Origin: Beroe ovata
Taxonomy: Eukaryota > Ctenophora > Nuda > Beroida > Beroidae
Direction of reading: 5' to 3'
DNA length: 56,202 nt
NCBI GenBank assembly: GCA_946803715.1
Contig: CAMPET010000031.1
Coordinates: 162,805-219,006 of the forward strand
Below are positions 24,275-35,142 of the stretch, one piece after another (positions within the stretch are counted from its first letter, which is position 1; each line of letters starts with the position of its first letter). The position numbers and the translations under genes are program-made. Under the pieces are notes generated by a model. That model saw nothing but the letters and a program-made list of their open reading frames with translations. It was not told the DNA's origin and ran no database searches.

Positions 24275-26007
24275 TTTATTTCTTGATATGCTTGTGAAGT
24301 GCTGTCTGGATGAAGTGCTTTAACTAAACTCGTGTATAAAATGTAATACTTATACAGTTTTGAATTTTACAAGATGATTGAAGTTTGGAATTTAAATTGT
24401 GATTGACTTAATTGAACTTGATTTTCATCAAATTTTAATGTTTGTGCTCAGAACAAAAAGTGGCACCACGCGTCACAGCCCACAAGTTTTTGACAATTTC
24501 GTGTATTTACTTTTAAATTTTACTATTTTTCAAATTCAATGCTCAGTTGATTTGCAGACTGAGAATATGTTCAATGGCTGGTTCGTTGACAATATTCGAG
24601 TTGTTATTTCAAATCGTAATGAATATGATCCACTATCACTAAATTCGATTTCCAGCAAGTATTTGTTGTTTTAGTTGTAGCTCAAGAGGATTTTTCTGGA
24701 GTCTTGGGTTGCTACAAGTACATATAGTGATCGTTTAGGATGACACAATGAAAGAGGGTTTTATTCAAATTCTATTGCCAAGTCTAATATACAAAAATGT
24801 CGGCCTATCAAAATCAGTTATCAACAAAATCACGGCATCAATGAGGCATGTTTTAACTGTGTTTCGGCTGACAAGAAGTCAAATCGTCAAACTCATGTTT
24901 TTAGTAGAGTCCATTTAACTTGCTAAAGAGTATGAAATATTGGCATAATTCGAGATTAGTCTTCATTATTTACAAAATTAAAACTATGGAAAATGAAAGA
25001 ATCGGTTTTATCACTAACGGCAGTCAATCATCGGCGGGTTTTATTATTATTAAATCAAAGTCTACGATTGTTGTGATGGAATATTATTGTGGCACGGATC
25101 AAATAATCGCTGTCTTCACATATTGAAATCAGTCTCTCGATAATTTAGTCAGTGCGACGCAGTCATTTCTCATTCCTAATGCGTCACTGACACTAGATTA
25201 TTCCCTATATTAGATTGTCACTAAGAGCACTCCCCAATGCGTCGTGGAGTGATCCCACTCCCATCGTCTTTGTGATCGATGACGTCACAGTTAGGTATCC
25301 CCATATCCCGATCCGGATAACTTCACTCTCATCACTCTAGTGATCTGTGCTTTCTCCTAGCAACCACGCTGTTCTTCGTAGCAACAACAACTCGTTTCAC
25401 TGGGGGTGGCTGGAAATCTGAAAGGAATAGACGTTAGACTCCGGTTTTTTTCATGGGAATTTTTCGAAAACATGTCACACAAAAAACGGTCCACCGAAAC
25501 GCATACACGATTGAAGCAACACACGAAAAATAACGCAACGAAAAATAACGCAACGAAAAATAACGCAACAAAAACTCCCAAATCACGCTACTGTACATAC
25601 CAGACCACAGACTTCCTGGATATTTCATTAGAGCACCTAAAAATGGCATTTTCTATACATATCGATGGAAGTTGGGTGCAATCCCGGCTGTCATATTAAC
25701 TGAGATACTTGAAAATGTGCCAGTAGGTATAATTCTATGATGAAAACTGAGATGTAAGCTATTTATTGAAATTAACATTTACACTGATTACTTTAACTCT
25801 GTAAAGCTGGTTTATTTCATACCAAAAAAATATGGCATCGTAAAGCAAAACATAAAGCAGAAAATTGCTGTCAGTCGAAAACTAAAGAAACTAAATCAAA
25901 ATAAGATCACAGCTGGTTTTTGTTGTTACATAGTCAATGAAAATTGATATACAGCTAGTACAGCTATGACAGTGTTGTTATCAGTACAACTAACAACCGA
26001 CAAACAA
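24275..26007. other. Convergent 3' intergenic region (SNX25 / Bora)
   Basis: AT-rich sequence presumably containing both 3' UTRs. TTTATT at 25762-25767 is an AATAAA on the minus strand, about 245 bp past the Bora stop, and is a candidate Bora poly(A) signal. No exon with coding character was found; the longer frames are AT-rich and lack splice context. Confidence 0.55.
25525..25571 (+). repeat. 15-bp tandem repeat (AATAACGCAACGAAA)
   Basis: Three to four copies in the gene-free interval between SNX25 and Bora. An open frame runs through it, encoding a Lys/Asn-rich repeat, but it shows no other coding sign. Confidence 0.8.
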
Positions 26008-29000
26008 CTAACAAACCACACCTGACTCCTCGAAATCAGCACTTTCCCGTGGCGAACACTCCAACTTCTTCCGTTTTCCGGGCCGAGAGTCGAGGAGAAG
26101 CTCCGACTTCTCCGACAGAGGCGGAAGTGTTATTTCGGAACTTGGCGGGAGTGTGGACGTCGTCATGGCGCTACTCGTGCCGAAACCCGAGTCTTTGGAC
26201 CGGATATCGTCGTTACTTCCCGCGCACGTGCACGTGTTGTTACCATGGTAACACGTGTTGTGGAGTTTGGGGTCGCAGCATGTGTTGTTGTCAGCGTCAC
26301 AGTAACGTGCTTGCGGCGAGGTTGTTGAGGAGGCGGGAGTTGAGGACGTGGTGTTTGGCGGGCTGTAGTTGTCTTGGGCGGAATTTGGGCGTGACTCCTG
26401 AGCACTGATATCCAGATAGTTGTTTGTGCGCAGCTTCTTGGAGTTATCTTGGACTTTGATTTCACTGCGAGGGGCGGTATTGTGGAATCATAGTAGTAGC
26501 TCCTGAATCAGTATTGTGGAATCATAGTAGTAGCTCCTGAATCAGGAGCTACAGAATCCATGATATGAGAACCTGCTACTATTAGTACAAGTCCTATTAC
26601 CTGATATCTAGAGGTTGTATTCCGAGTTGTAGGAGTTTAGTTTTCTCCTTTTCTCCCTCTGAACTGATGTCTCCTCCGACTTCAATCCGTGATGACTCCA
26701 TGGGAGCTTGCTGGGAATTGGCTACACTAACACCGCGAATACGAACACAACTCCAATATCAGGACTCATAATATCACAAGATTTTGATTGAATATTATAG
26801 CACAAAAAGAGTAAGAAAAACAGCCTCAGTATGCAAAAACTAAGTCTCATCGTACCTTGGCTAATATCCCATCAGGTGACGGTAGACTAGCAGCAGGAGA
26901 GTCAATAGTGCTCACAGGAGATGGCAGGCTGCCAGCTGGAGACAATAAGTCGGGCAACTCAACAACGTCAGCCAGCCGCCTGGGCGAGCTGGTCCCTGAT
27001 CTTCGTGGTGATCCTGTCTTCACACGTTTCGGACACTTTGGATGTCGCTGGAGAAAGTATGGAGTGGATATGCTTGAAATAGGGTGAAATTAGATTGCGA
27101 TCAACCGCCAGATTGTTACTGAGTTCCTGTACCTTTATGCTAGACAGATGTATGGGTGAGAAGGTTGAAGCAAACTGTGGGTTCTTGAAAAGAGACACTT
27201 TCTCCGGTGTAAGACGTCTCTTGGAGGCGGCGGCTGGTGTCTTTGCTTCAGTTCCCTCTCCACGCAAATGAGGAGGGGCCGGGGTTGACATCATGATACT
27301 TGGAGCACGCCTCCCGGGCGTGGTGGTTGGGAAACCTGGCGTGCTGCCAAGGTAACCTGGCGTGCTGCCATGGAAACTGGGTCCTGGTGTACTCATGAAC
27401 CCACCTCCTCTTGAAACTCGGGCTGGTGTCTGGAACACTGATGACATTGCTGAATATGACAGGTTGTTAGCGAGTCATAACACAGTACACGGTATCCATC
27501 ATTGATAGAGGAAATTTAGTGAAGTGTGGTAACCCACGTTTTGGTCCAATCGGACTAAGATGTTGTAGCAAAGAATTATCATCGTTGCAAATCTCGAAGG
27601 AAGGATTTGAATTTGAGAGCGGTGAAATGTTATCCTCTTTTATCACTGGCGATCGCTGGCACTGATCCTCAATATAATCAGGTTCCGATAACTCTCTCAC
27701 TTCCTCCTCACGTTCCATTGCATGCTCCGTGTCGAACAGCATTCGCCGAAACGAGGAGTCAGACATAGGGGGAGGGAGGGGTCGATCAGACTTCTCTGCC
27801 ACAAAACTGTCTCCTGAGGTGAGGCAGTGATTTGTGAGATAGATCGGAATAGCAGTCAGGAAGTAGAGAATAGGAATGAAGGGATGATTCTTACCTAGCA
27901 AACTCTCGAGATCAAAGTCAAGCGGGAGTGAAATGTTGGTTTGAGATTCTTTGTCTTGACCTGAAGTTGGGAAAATTAGTAAATAATCAAATCTATAGTT
28001 GATTACTGTCGGCAGACAAGAATGCTACAGAGGTCAATTAAACCGCGGCTTCCAAAGGATCACGTGATGATTACCGAATGATACGGTTGAAGATGGTTGT
28101 GGAACATTCCTCCTAACACAAGGGGAAGGAGCTATCACACAACTTTTGAAGAAACTTGTCACTGTTTTTTGGTGTGTCTCATCGTTGTATTCTCTCCTGA
28201 AGTGAGAGCAAGTCATTATTCTGGAGTACATAGGATGGAAACGACTGTTAGTAGCATGCACAGCGATGAAACAGACAACGCATCATGTCACTGTAACGGT
28301 TATTTCAGCGCTCAAATTCCATTCTCGTAGTGCGCGCTCGTGGAATTTACGATGCGCGCGCGGCGACTTGAATTTCCCTCCTGCGCAGTACCTTCTGATG
28401 GATTAATTTCGCGCGTTACATACAGTCCAGAATTAAAGGATGCGCATCCTTAAAATTTGGGTGGAATTTACATTCAAATTCGACAGTGATGCATTATATC
28501 TTACTTTTGAGCTTCTAGAATGTAAGATGGTTGATCTCCACTTATTTCCACGGGGTTCTGAAAATAAAGATATCAAAACGAAACCCCCAAACAGAAAGTT
28601 TGTCTTAAGCTCGACAGCTATCGACAATTAATCCATATATGGAATAACTACCATCTCAGAAATGTGGTCGATGCTCCATTTGAACTCGGCACTCTCCTCA
28701 GCTGGACCCTTGGAAAACGTGTTGGGACTCATATCCGGGAAATTGTCCATTGTGCTCATGTCGAACGGGTTTCGTCTGTGACTGGGCGTTCTGGGGGAAA
28801 TGAGAATTTCTCACGGCTAGTTATTAGGAATGTCATTAGGAAATGTACATTGATTGTCCAATTACTTGTTAACAGTGTTTGTCTGAAGTGTTAATTAGGG
28901 ACGATATGTCGATGTGATATGCATATTGCATAGTGATGGCAGTCATTCTTTATCAATAACTTGGTATGCAATATCACATTGTTATATTCTGGAATTATCT

Positions 29001-29787
29001 GTTATCTACTGCACGCTGATAATGGAATGTTCATATTTTACACGCATATCACGTAATGAATGATAACAGGAAAATGAATACATACTGTTCAATGGATGTC
29101 GGTTCTTTGAATTCTACAGTCGTAAACTTTTCTGGAATTTTAATTGGATTACACAGAGTTGGTAGTTATCTAATCGGCTAAGTTGGTTAGACATGCAAGC
29201 AAGCAAGCAATTGATCAGTGGTGATTGGTGAATGAGATAAAATTGATCATTACCGGGCGATTCTTCTGTCGTTTTATCATCTGTCTTGCCAATATCAAAC
29301 GAAACCTGGTAATGATTAAAAGACTCAAATTTCAGCAATTGAATGAGAGCAAAGAACTTTGAGACTCTTTATCAACACAGGGGTTGTTAAAAAATCATTA
29401 AAAGCAGATAAAGGACATATCTTCTTACCTCACTGTTATCCAAATTATCTGCAGTTGTATTACTGTCCTCAACATTGACCTGCTCTAAGATCTTGTTGAG
29501 TGCTGAAGTGGTTGAGTTGAGGAGTCCACTGCGTGGTCCAGAGAAGGGAGATGGAGTGTAGCAGCTTATTTCAGAGAGCACGGAAGCATCTTTGTCTTCC
29601 ACTGGAGAAAAGAAGGGTGTGCCGCTAACATTGAAAATGTTGAACAAAAATGCTGATCATGTGATTATGTCACGACCAGGTTACCATAAACTGGGAAATT
29701 TTACTTACAGAAGCTTGAAAGCAATGGTTCTTTACTCCTGTATGGTGTGATATTTTCTTTATCAGATTCATTATGGCTTTCGGACAT
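26008..29787 (-). CDS. BORA: Protein aurora borealis (Bora), Aurora A / Plk1 activator
   Basis: Bora lets Aurora A phosphorylate Plk1 at mitotic entry. Exons in transcription order: 29787-29709, 29601-29429, 29305-29254, 29113-29086 (a 28-bp microexon), 28790-28652, one unresolved exon, 28196 (or 28244)-28075, 27960-27895, 27813-27538, 27449-27133, 27047-26856, 26710-26601 and 26464-26008. About 670 residues. Recognised from the Bora core: TPSHRRNPFD, then EFKWSIDHISE, then SFFKSCVIAPSP, then SLPLDFDLESLL. A FSPIHLSS segment follows and the tail has many SP/TP sites. DSGFGTS near the C-terminus (26173-26193) matches the beta-TrCP degron seen in human Bora. Phases agree except between 28652 and 28196, where an exon of 3n+2 bases must be missing, probably encoding the INPxE stretch. 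The N-terminal extension is longer than in vertebrates. It is head-to-head with the Myt1 kinase gene. Confidence 0.88.
26477..26552. repeat. 34-bp tandem duplication ending in a palindrome
   Basis: Two identical 34-bp copies (26477-26510 and 26511-26544) lie in the last Bora intron. The second runs into GTAGCTCCTGA-A-TCAGGAGCTAC, an 11-bp perfect inverted repeat at 26530-26552. Confidence 0.85.
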
Positions 29788-31573
29788 CTATCTGATTTGA
29801 TTCTGTTCAATGATGTAGCCTTGAATCTAGATGGAGTCCATAGAGTTAGATATACATGTATTCTCCTTCAGCAATTCAACAAATTGAAGAATGGGAACTT
29901 CAGCAGATAGGGTTTCTCGCAGTTCACTTCTAAGTTCATATTACAAAGTAGTCAAATGTCCAATTGCTGATACATATCATTTTAGACTCTATTTATGATT
30001 AGTAATAGAATCTACCTTATTTAAATTTCAAGGGGAATTTCTCTCATGTTATGAGACACAAAGATAAGCATGAGAAGCATCCAAGGATGAACAACCTTAT
30101 TTTTGCTCAATAAGATTATATGGATTTACACTTCAATTCGCTTAACAAGGGTGGAATAAAAATGCTCTCAAGGGTGAATAATAAGTAGACACTGCACCTG
30201 CACAAGATCTTGTGCCTTACAGTAAGATCATATATTATGAAGGATCTTTGGTGTTCAAGGTGGATTTAGGTCATGGAATAGGGGACTTAAATATATGCCT
30301 ACTGATGCATGCCATAAGCTGATCTCATTGGCATCTGAAACAAAAAGTTCCACACAAACAACAAACAACCAAGAATTCTCACCATAAAACCATCACACCT
30401 TCATTACTTCAAATTTACAGGCTATTTGGACTGCCTTGCTTAATATAAGGCATATGTAACAATTATCCAATGCCTACTGCCCTAAGCTCACTGCTTCAAT
30501 GAGATTGAACTGTGTAAAGGTTATCTTATACCTGGCAGTCCATATCTTAAATCTATTTCAAAGGAATACTCTTTATTATTGGCCTGTCTTCAGCAGAGCA
30601 ATATTATGTGTATATTCAAGACTGAACAATAAAAATAATTAAAATTTTCAAAAACAATAATCAGCAATTTGAAATTGATACATAAATAAATAAATAAATA
30701 AAAGTTTTTGCCTTCAGGCAACTCAATTGTGACATTTCACTCGTCATTAATTTGATTCATTGCATCATGGCAACCTTTCAAAATTTGAAAGCCTACACGA
30801 TTTTTAATTTTATCAATGTCAAATAGTCAGCATCAAATCTTTTAGTTCAAAGAGTCGAATCGTGGCCGGCGCGCAATTATAATTACAAGTTATGACTTCG
30901 ACTCAAGCAGCCATGGTTTCGTTTGGATGCGTTGCTTGCCTGGAGTTGACGAGCGATGCCAATTGCAATCCCGCAAACCACTGAGGCAAGCCGCGAATTT
31001 TGAATTTGCGCCGCGCGCGCGAAACGATATTGTCTATTTATATTATCAATGACAATTTGTTTGGCAAGGCTAAATAACAAAGTTGAGCGCGCGTGCGCAC
31101 GCTAGCCGCAGCGCGGACGCGTCACGCGCGCAAAATTAGACCAAGGTCCATGTCAACGAGCACAAATTGCATTGCATTACCAAACTACCTCGAGCCGTGC
31201 ACGAGGAGCTCATTCTGATTTCTCGCGCGCGGCGCATGCGTTCATCGATTATAAGCCACGCAATAATCCTAAAACAGTGAGCAGATAGCATCCGGCAATA
31301 GTTTATCATTTGTCCATAGACATATCAATCTGCATAGACAAATTTCACATTTGTTAGTGTCTATTATTTCCTCAAACCAAAAATCGATTTATATCTCCTA
31401 GAATAGTGGAACTTGATTATGTGTAGATTACTTTGACTATGGTACTTTGACTATGGTGGTTTACTTATAGATTGTGTCAATTCAGATTTGAGTGGTTGTA
31501 TATGCTCCATTTTCTGGGATGCATTAATTTCTTCCTCCTAGATCCAGGAAAAAATAATGACAAAGTATTCAAA
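29788..31573. other. Head-to-head promoter interval of Bora and Myt1 genes
   Basis: The interval has two parts. From about 29990 to 30770 it is AT-rich with almost no CpG and ends in an (AAAT)n run at 30682-30703. From about 30850 to 31260 it is dense in CpG (GCGCGC clusters near 31010, 31085 and 31225) and probably contains the promoter(s). An acceptor at 31541 starts the first Myt1 coding exon, so the kinase has a 5' UTR intron. No other gene is seen. Confidence 0.55.
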
Positions 31574-34288
31574 ATGTTGGCCCAATCCAGTCTAGCTTCT
31601 ACTCCGTTGCCAAAAAGGGACAGACTTTCATCCATACCGACACCTTTCATTACTGAGAGCCTCAACTATAGGTTTTTATTTGAGATCACAAGATTATAAT
31701 GAGCTGATTAAATTTCTTACTTCTGGTATGTTTTAACAGTTTGGTCATGCATACTCTTCAAATGAATTCAATATTTCAGCTTCAGAAGAGATAGAGTTGA
31801 GTCAGAAAGTACTCCGGAACCATCTAAGCCTATACATCGTAACAGTACTGTGTCGAGAATAACATCAAAGAGATCAATATTTTCTGGTCCAAATGTTTTA
31901 GGTGGAATTGATAAAACTAGTTTTCTTTCAACGCCTGGGTATAGTGGCAAAACTCCTCAAACATATCTTCAGCAGTGCTTTCAAACCTTGCAGATCCTAG
32001 GAGAAGGATCTTTTGGCAAGGTTTGTGGTTTCATAACTTACACAATTATCAACAAAAGTATGCTCAGGTCATAGTTATCTGTATCTTCCATTCTGCAGGT
32101 TTTCAAATGTAGAGACAAAGCAAGTGGTATTGATTATGCTGTCAAAGTATCAGAATGTTATAATAGCAGAGCATTGGAGGAAGTTAGGAAACATGAAGCC
32201 CTTTCCAAACACCCTAATTGCGTACAGTTTGTAAAAGCATGGGAAGAGAGGTAAGTCATCTTAGGTGTATTCTCTCAATCTAATATTTGAATTCAATCAA
32301 ATCAGATCAGAATGAATCGATTTACCAGGAAATGTCTGCATATCCAAATGGAGTTGTGTGATGAGAGCCTGCAGAACTATTGCAGAAGAATCAATGATAG
32401 ATTGCCGGAGACTGAGCTATGGAGAATACTGCACCATTGTTTATCTGTGAGTTGCTGTTCAGTAATACCTATCCAATCATGGTAAGTAGAATGCAGCATA
32501 AACCTGACTAAAACATAACTCGATATATTTCAGGGATTAAGCTATTTGCACAGCAACCAGCTTGTTCACATGGATGTGAAACCGGACAACATATTCCGAT
32601 TTCGAACAGAAAATGCAACCACTTACAAATTAGGGGATTTTGGGTTATCGGTGTCAATGGCTGATCTGCTGGACAAGACAGACATCATTGAAGGGGATTC
32701 AAAGTACTTGGCACCAGAATTGTTGGACAGACAGTGTGATGCTAAGGCTGATATTTTCAGGTAGTTACTATAAGCATGCTGACAAATACTGCTGTTCCAA
32801 TTACTTTTCTTCAGTTGATCATTCACTCTTTCTATAGCCTGGGGATCAGTATATTGGAAATCATGGCTGATCTGGATCTCCCCAACAATGGTGAACTCTG
32901 GCATGCTCTCAGAAATGGGGACTTACCCCTCACCCCAGGTTTGAAATCTCGAATATTTACCTCAGATATCGCATTGATTGACTGATCAAGGTATTCAGCT
33001 TGTGAAAAAGTTACTTACCTCCCCATCAGGATACAGCCAGACACTACGAGAGGTGGTGACGACCATGCTGAACAAAGATCCAACCCGGAGACCCCGAGCA
33101 GCGGAAATTCTTACAAACCAATCAGGTAGCAGCTACCACCTTACTTAAATACTTTCAATACTGTGTTTAAAATTTGTCTATTTTTGAGACTTGAATGTGA
33201 TCATTGAGCCAGTATCACGACTGATTCCCTTCCAGTGAAATGCTACAGTTGGGTCAACTTCTTCCGAGACTGGAGCGATTATCTCAAGAGCAAGAGCAGT
33301 TCAGTGGTCAACTACATCTGGAGAAAAGATGGGAATCAGGGATCAGGAGGGAAGAGAGGGGAGGACAGCGACGATCTGTTTGATGGAATGGAAGATCTGG
33401 ATGATGATCAAGATCTTGGGAATCCGTGTAGAGACCAAAATATGGTTACTCCCCGGGAATTCTCTAAAATCTCGTCCCCCATCCCTAGGGTGACACCCCA
33501 GGAGTTATCGAGACATGTGTCTCCAGTGGTTACACCTCGTGAATTCAGTGCCAGGAAACCACCTGTTGCACCACCTGGGCTTTCACCTCGAGTTCATGGT
33601 AAGTGTTTGAAATCGGAGATTGGACACGCCGAATTTGAACTTTGTATTTGTAACCCTTCATTTCCTGAAATCTGGATTAATTATGAACGAGCTACTACTC
33701 GAAACATTGATAATCCGGGACATTTTCAGCGAATCTGAGTTTCACACATAATTCCTCGCCACGTGATTGGCCGGGATCTCCTAGTTTATCCCCCGTTAAC
33801 TCAGCAAGCAGAAACTTCACTGATAACTTCGAGTAAGTGCTACTTCTTTTTCAAGGACATAAACTTCGGCATTGTATAATATTTAATTCAATGAAATACC
33901 TGCCCATGTCAGCTGAGTTTCTAACCTGCGGCTTGATGATAAAATGAGATGATAACTGTTGAACTCATTCTCTAATTGATCAATTTCCCAGATCAAGTAC
34001 TCCTAACAAGTTTCAAATTGATGACTCTGATTCTGAAGAGTATGACACAAAACCATCCTTCATTCAACGGAATCTGCTAGATGTAAGAGTGTGTTTTTTA
34101 GCTTGTATACAGTATACACATGTAAAATTGCGTGTATAGTGTATACAATATGAACAATGTACTTTGTACACACTGAACACCACATATCTGTCTTGTTCAT
34201 TCTAACGAGTTTCATGATTCATCATTTCATGTGACCAACTTAATTTCAGTCGTTTGCTGATAATGAAGATGACGATGACATCTATTGA
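31574..34288 (+). CDS. PKMYT1: Myt1 kinase (membrane-associated Cdk1-inhibitory kinase)
   Basis: Wee-family kinase that phosphorylates Cdk1 on Thr14/Tyr15 and holds cells in G2. Exons: 31574-31671, 31780-32020, 32099-32250, 32329-32446, 32534-32760, 32838-32938, 33030-33125, 33236-33598, 33730-33832, 33992-34082 and 34250-34288; all phases agree, 542 residues. The kinase domain spans about 100-345: GEGSFGKV at 107-114, Lys129 in AVK, HMDVKPDN at 215-222, DFG at 238-240 and GDSKYLAPE at 257-265. The GD-x-x-YxAPELL activation loop and HxDVKP are Myt1/Wee1 features. A C-terminal RNLLDSF (526-532) resembles the cyclin-binding RNL motif at the end of vertebrate Myt1. No hydrophobic stretch long enough for the membrane anchor of vertebrate Myt1 is seen after the kinase domain. 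Start taken as the first ATG after the acceptor at 31541. Confidence 0.92.
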
Positions 34289-35142
34289 GAGTGTCACTGC
34301 ATATGACACCCCAAAGATGACACATTGATGACATCCCAATGATAATTAGGGCGCGGGAAATGTCAGAGAAGAAAGTAGAACGTTGTTTACTAAATAGGAC
34401 CTCTGTTATGCGATATGACGGAAATGTATTTCAATGTTGTCTAATTTTCAAACCGTATGCAGCGGTAATTCGATGGACTTTTCATGAGTTGTCCCGGCTA
34501 ACTTGTTAACTGAGTCTAACATCGTAGCAGTTTAAATGACAGTTTGACTGAATTAGTCTATTTGACTTAGCATATGTTTTCGATTGTAGTTTCAACTTAC
34601 ATACAATACACGCCATCTGTGTATTTTCTGAAAATAGATTTCCTAACCGTTTATATACTTACTTTTTACTGTGTACTAGATCGGATGGATAGTTTTCCAT
34701 CTTTTTATAAAGGTTTGTCCTGTATTTAACTTCATACCGTTCCATTGCTAATGTGCCTAAAGATTCTGAGTATGTTATTCAAACGGGCTTGACTTATAGT
34801 GAAAGTTCTTCTTCCAATTAGTAAATTCAATCGAATTCAAAAGTTATTGTTGAAATCCGTGTTCAAGGTTTTGAGTTCATTAAATACTGTGAATTTTCAT
34901 TCCAAATAAAAGATGTTCTTTGCTTGAGTTTATTTGAAATTTGCTTCTGCTCCGTGTATTTGAATTGGTTCCGTTGGTTTAATTGTTTCTCTGCTTTTAT
35001 ACTACCCAAACATTACCTCCCAAATCTCTAGAGTGACTCAATTATACTCAACTTTAAACTAAGTGATCCATGACAATAGTATAGTCATTGACTACCTATA
35101 CTTAGTCGCCTCACAACACAACATTGGGTATATAGGTACGTG
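34289..35142 (+). other. Myt1 3' UTR and ELL upstream region
   Basis: The first 620 bp, up to the poly(A) signal at 34905, are probably 3' UTR. The remainder, about 230 bp, should contain the ELL promoter. No exon or repeat of note. Confidence 0.55.
34905..34910 (+). terminator. Candidate poly(A) signal of the Myt1 gene
   Basis: AATAAA followed by a T-rich stretch, 617 bp after the Myt1 stop codon; the best such site before the next gene. Confidence 0.55.

Noticed and set aside
25406-25699. 97-codon plus-strand frame through the 15-bp repeat
   Set aside because: Lys/Asn-rich only because of the tandem repeat; no splice context or family.
29990-30770. Old retroelement ending in (AAAT)n
   Set aside because: AT-rich with an A-rich tail, but no reverse transcriptase, terminal repeats or target duplication could be seen.
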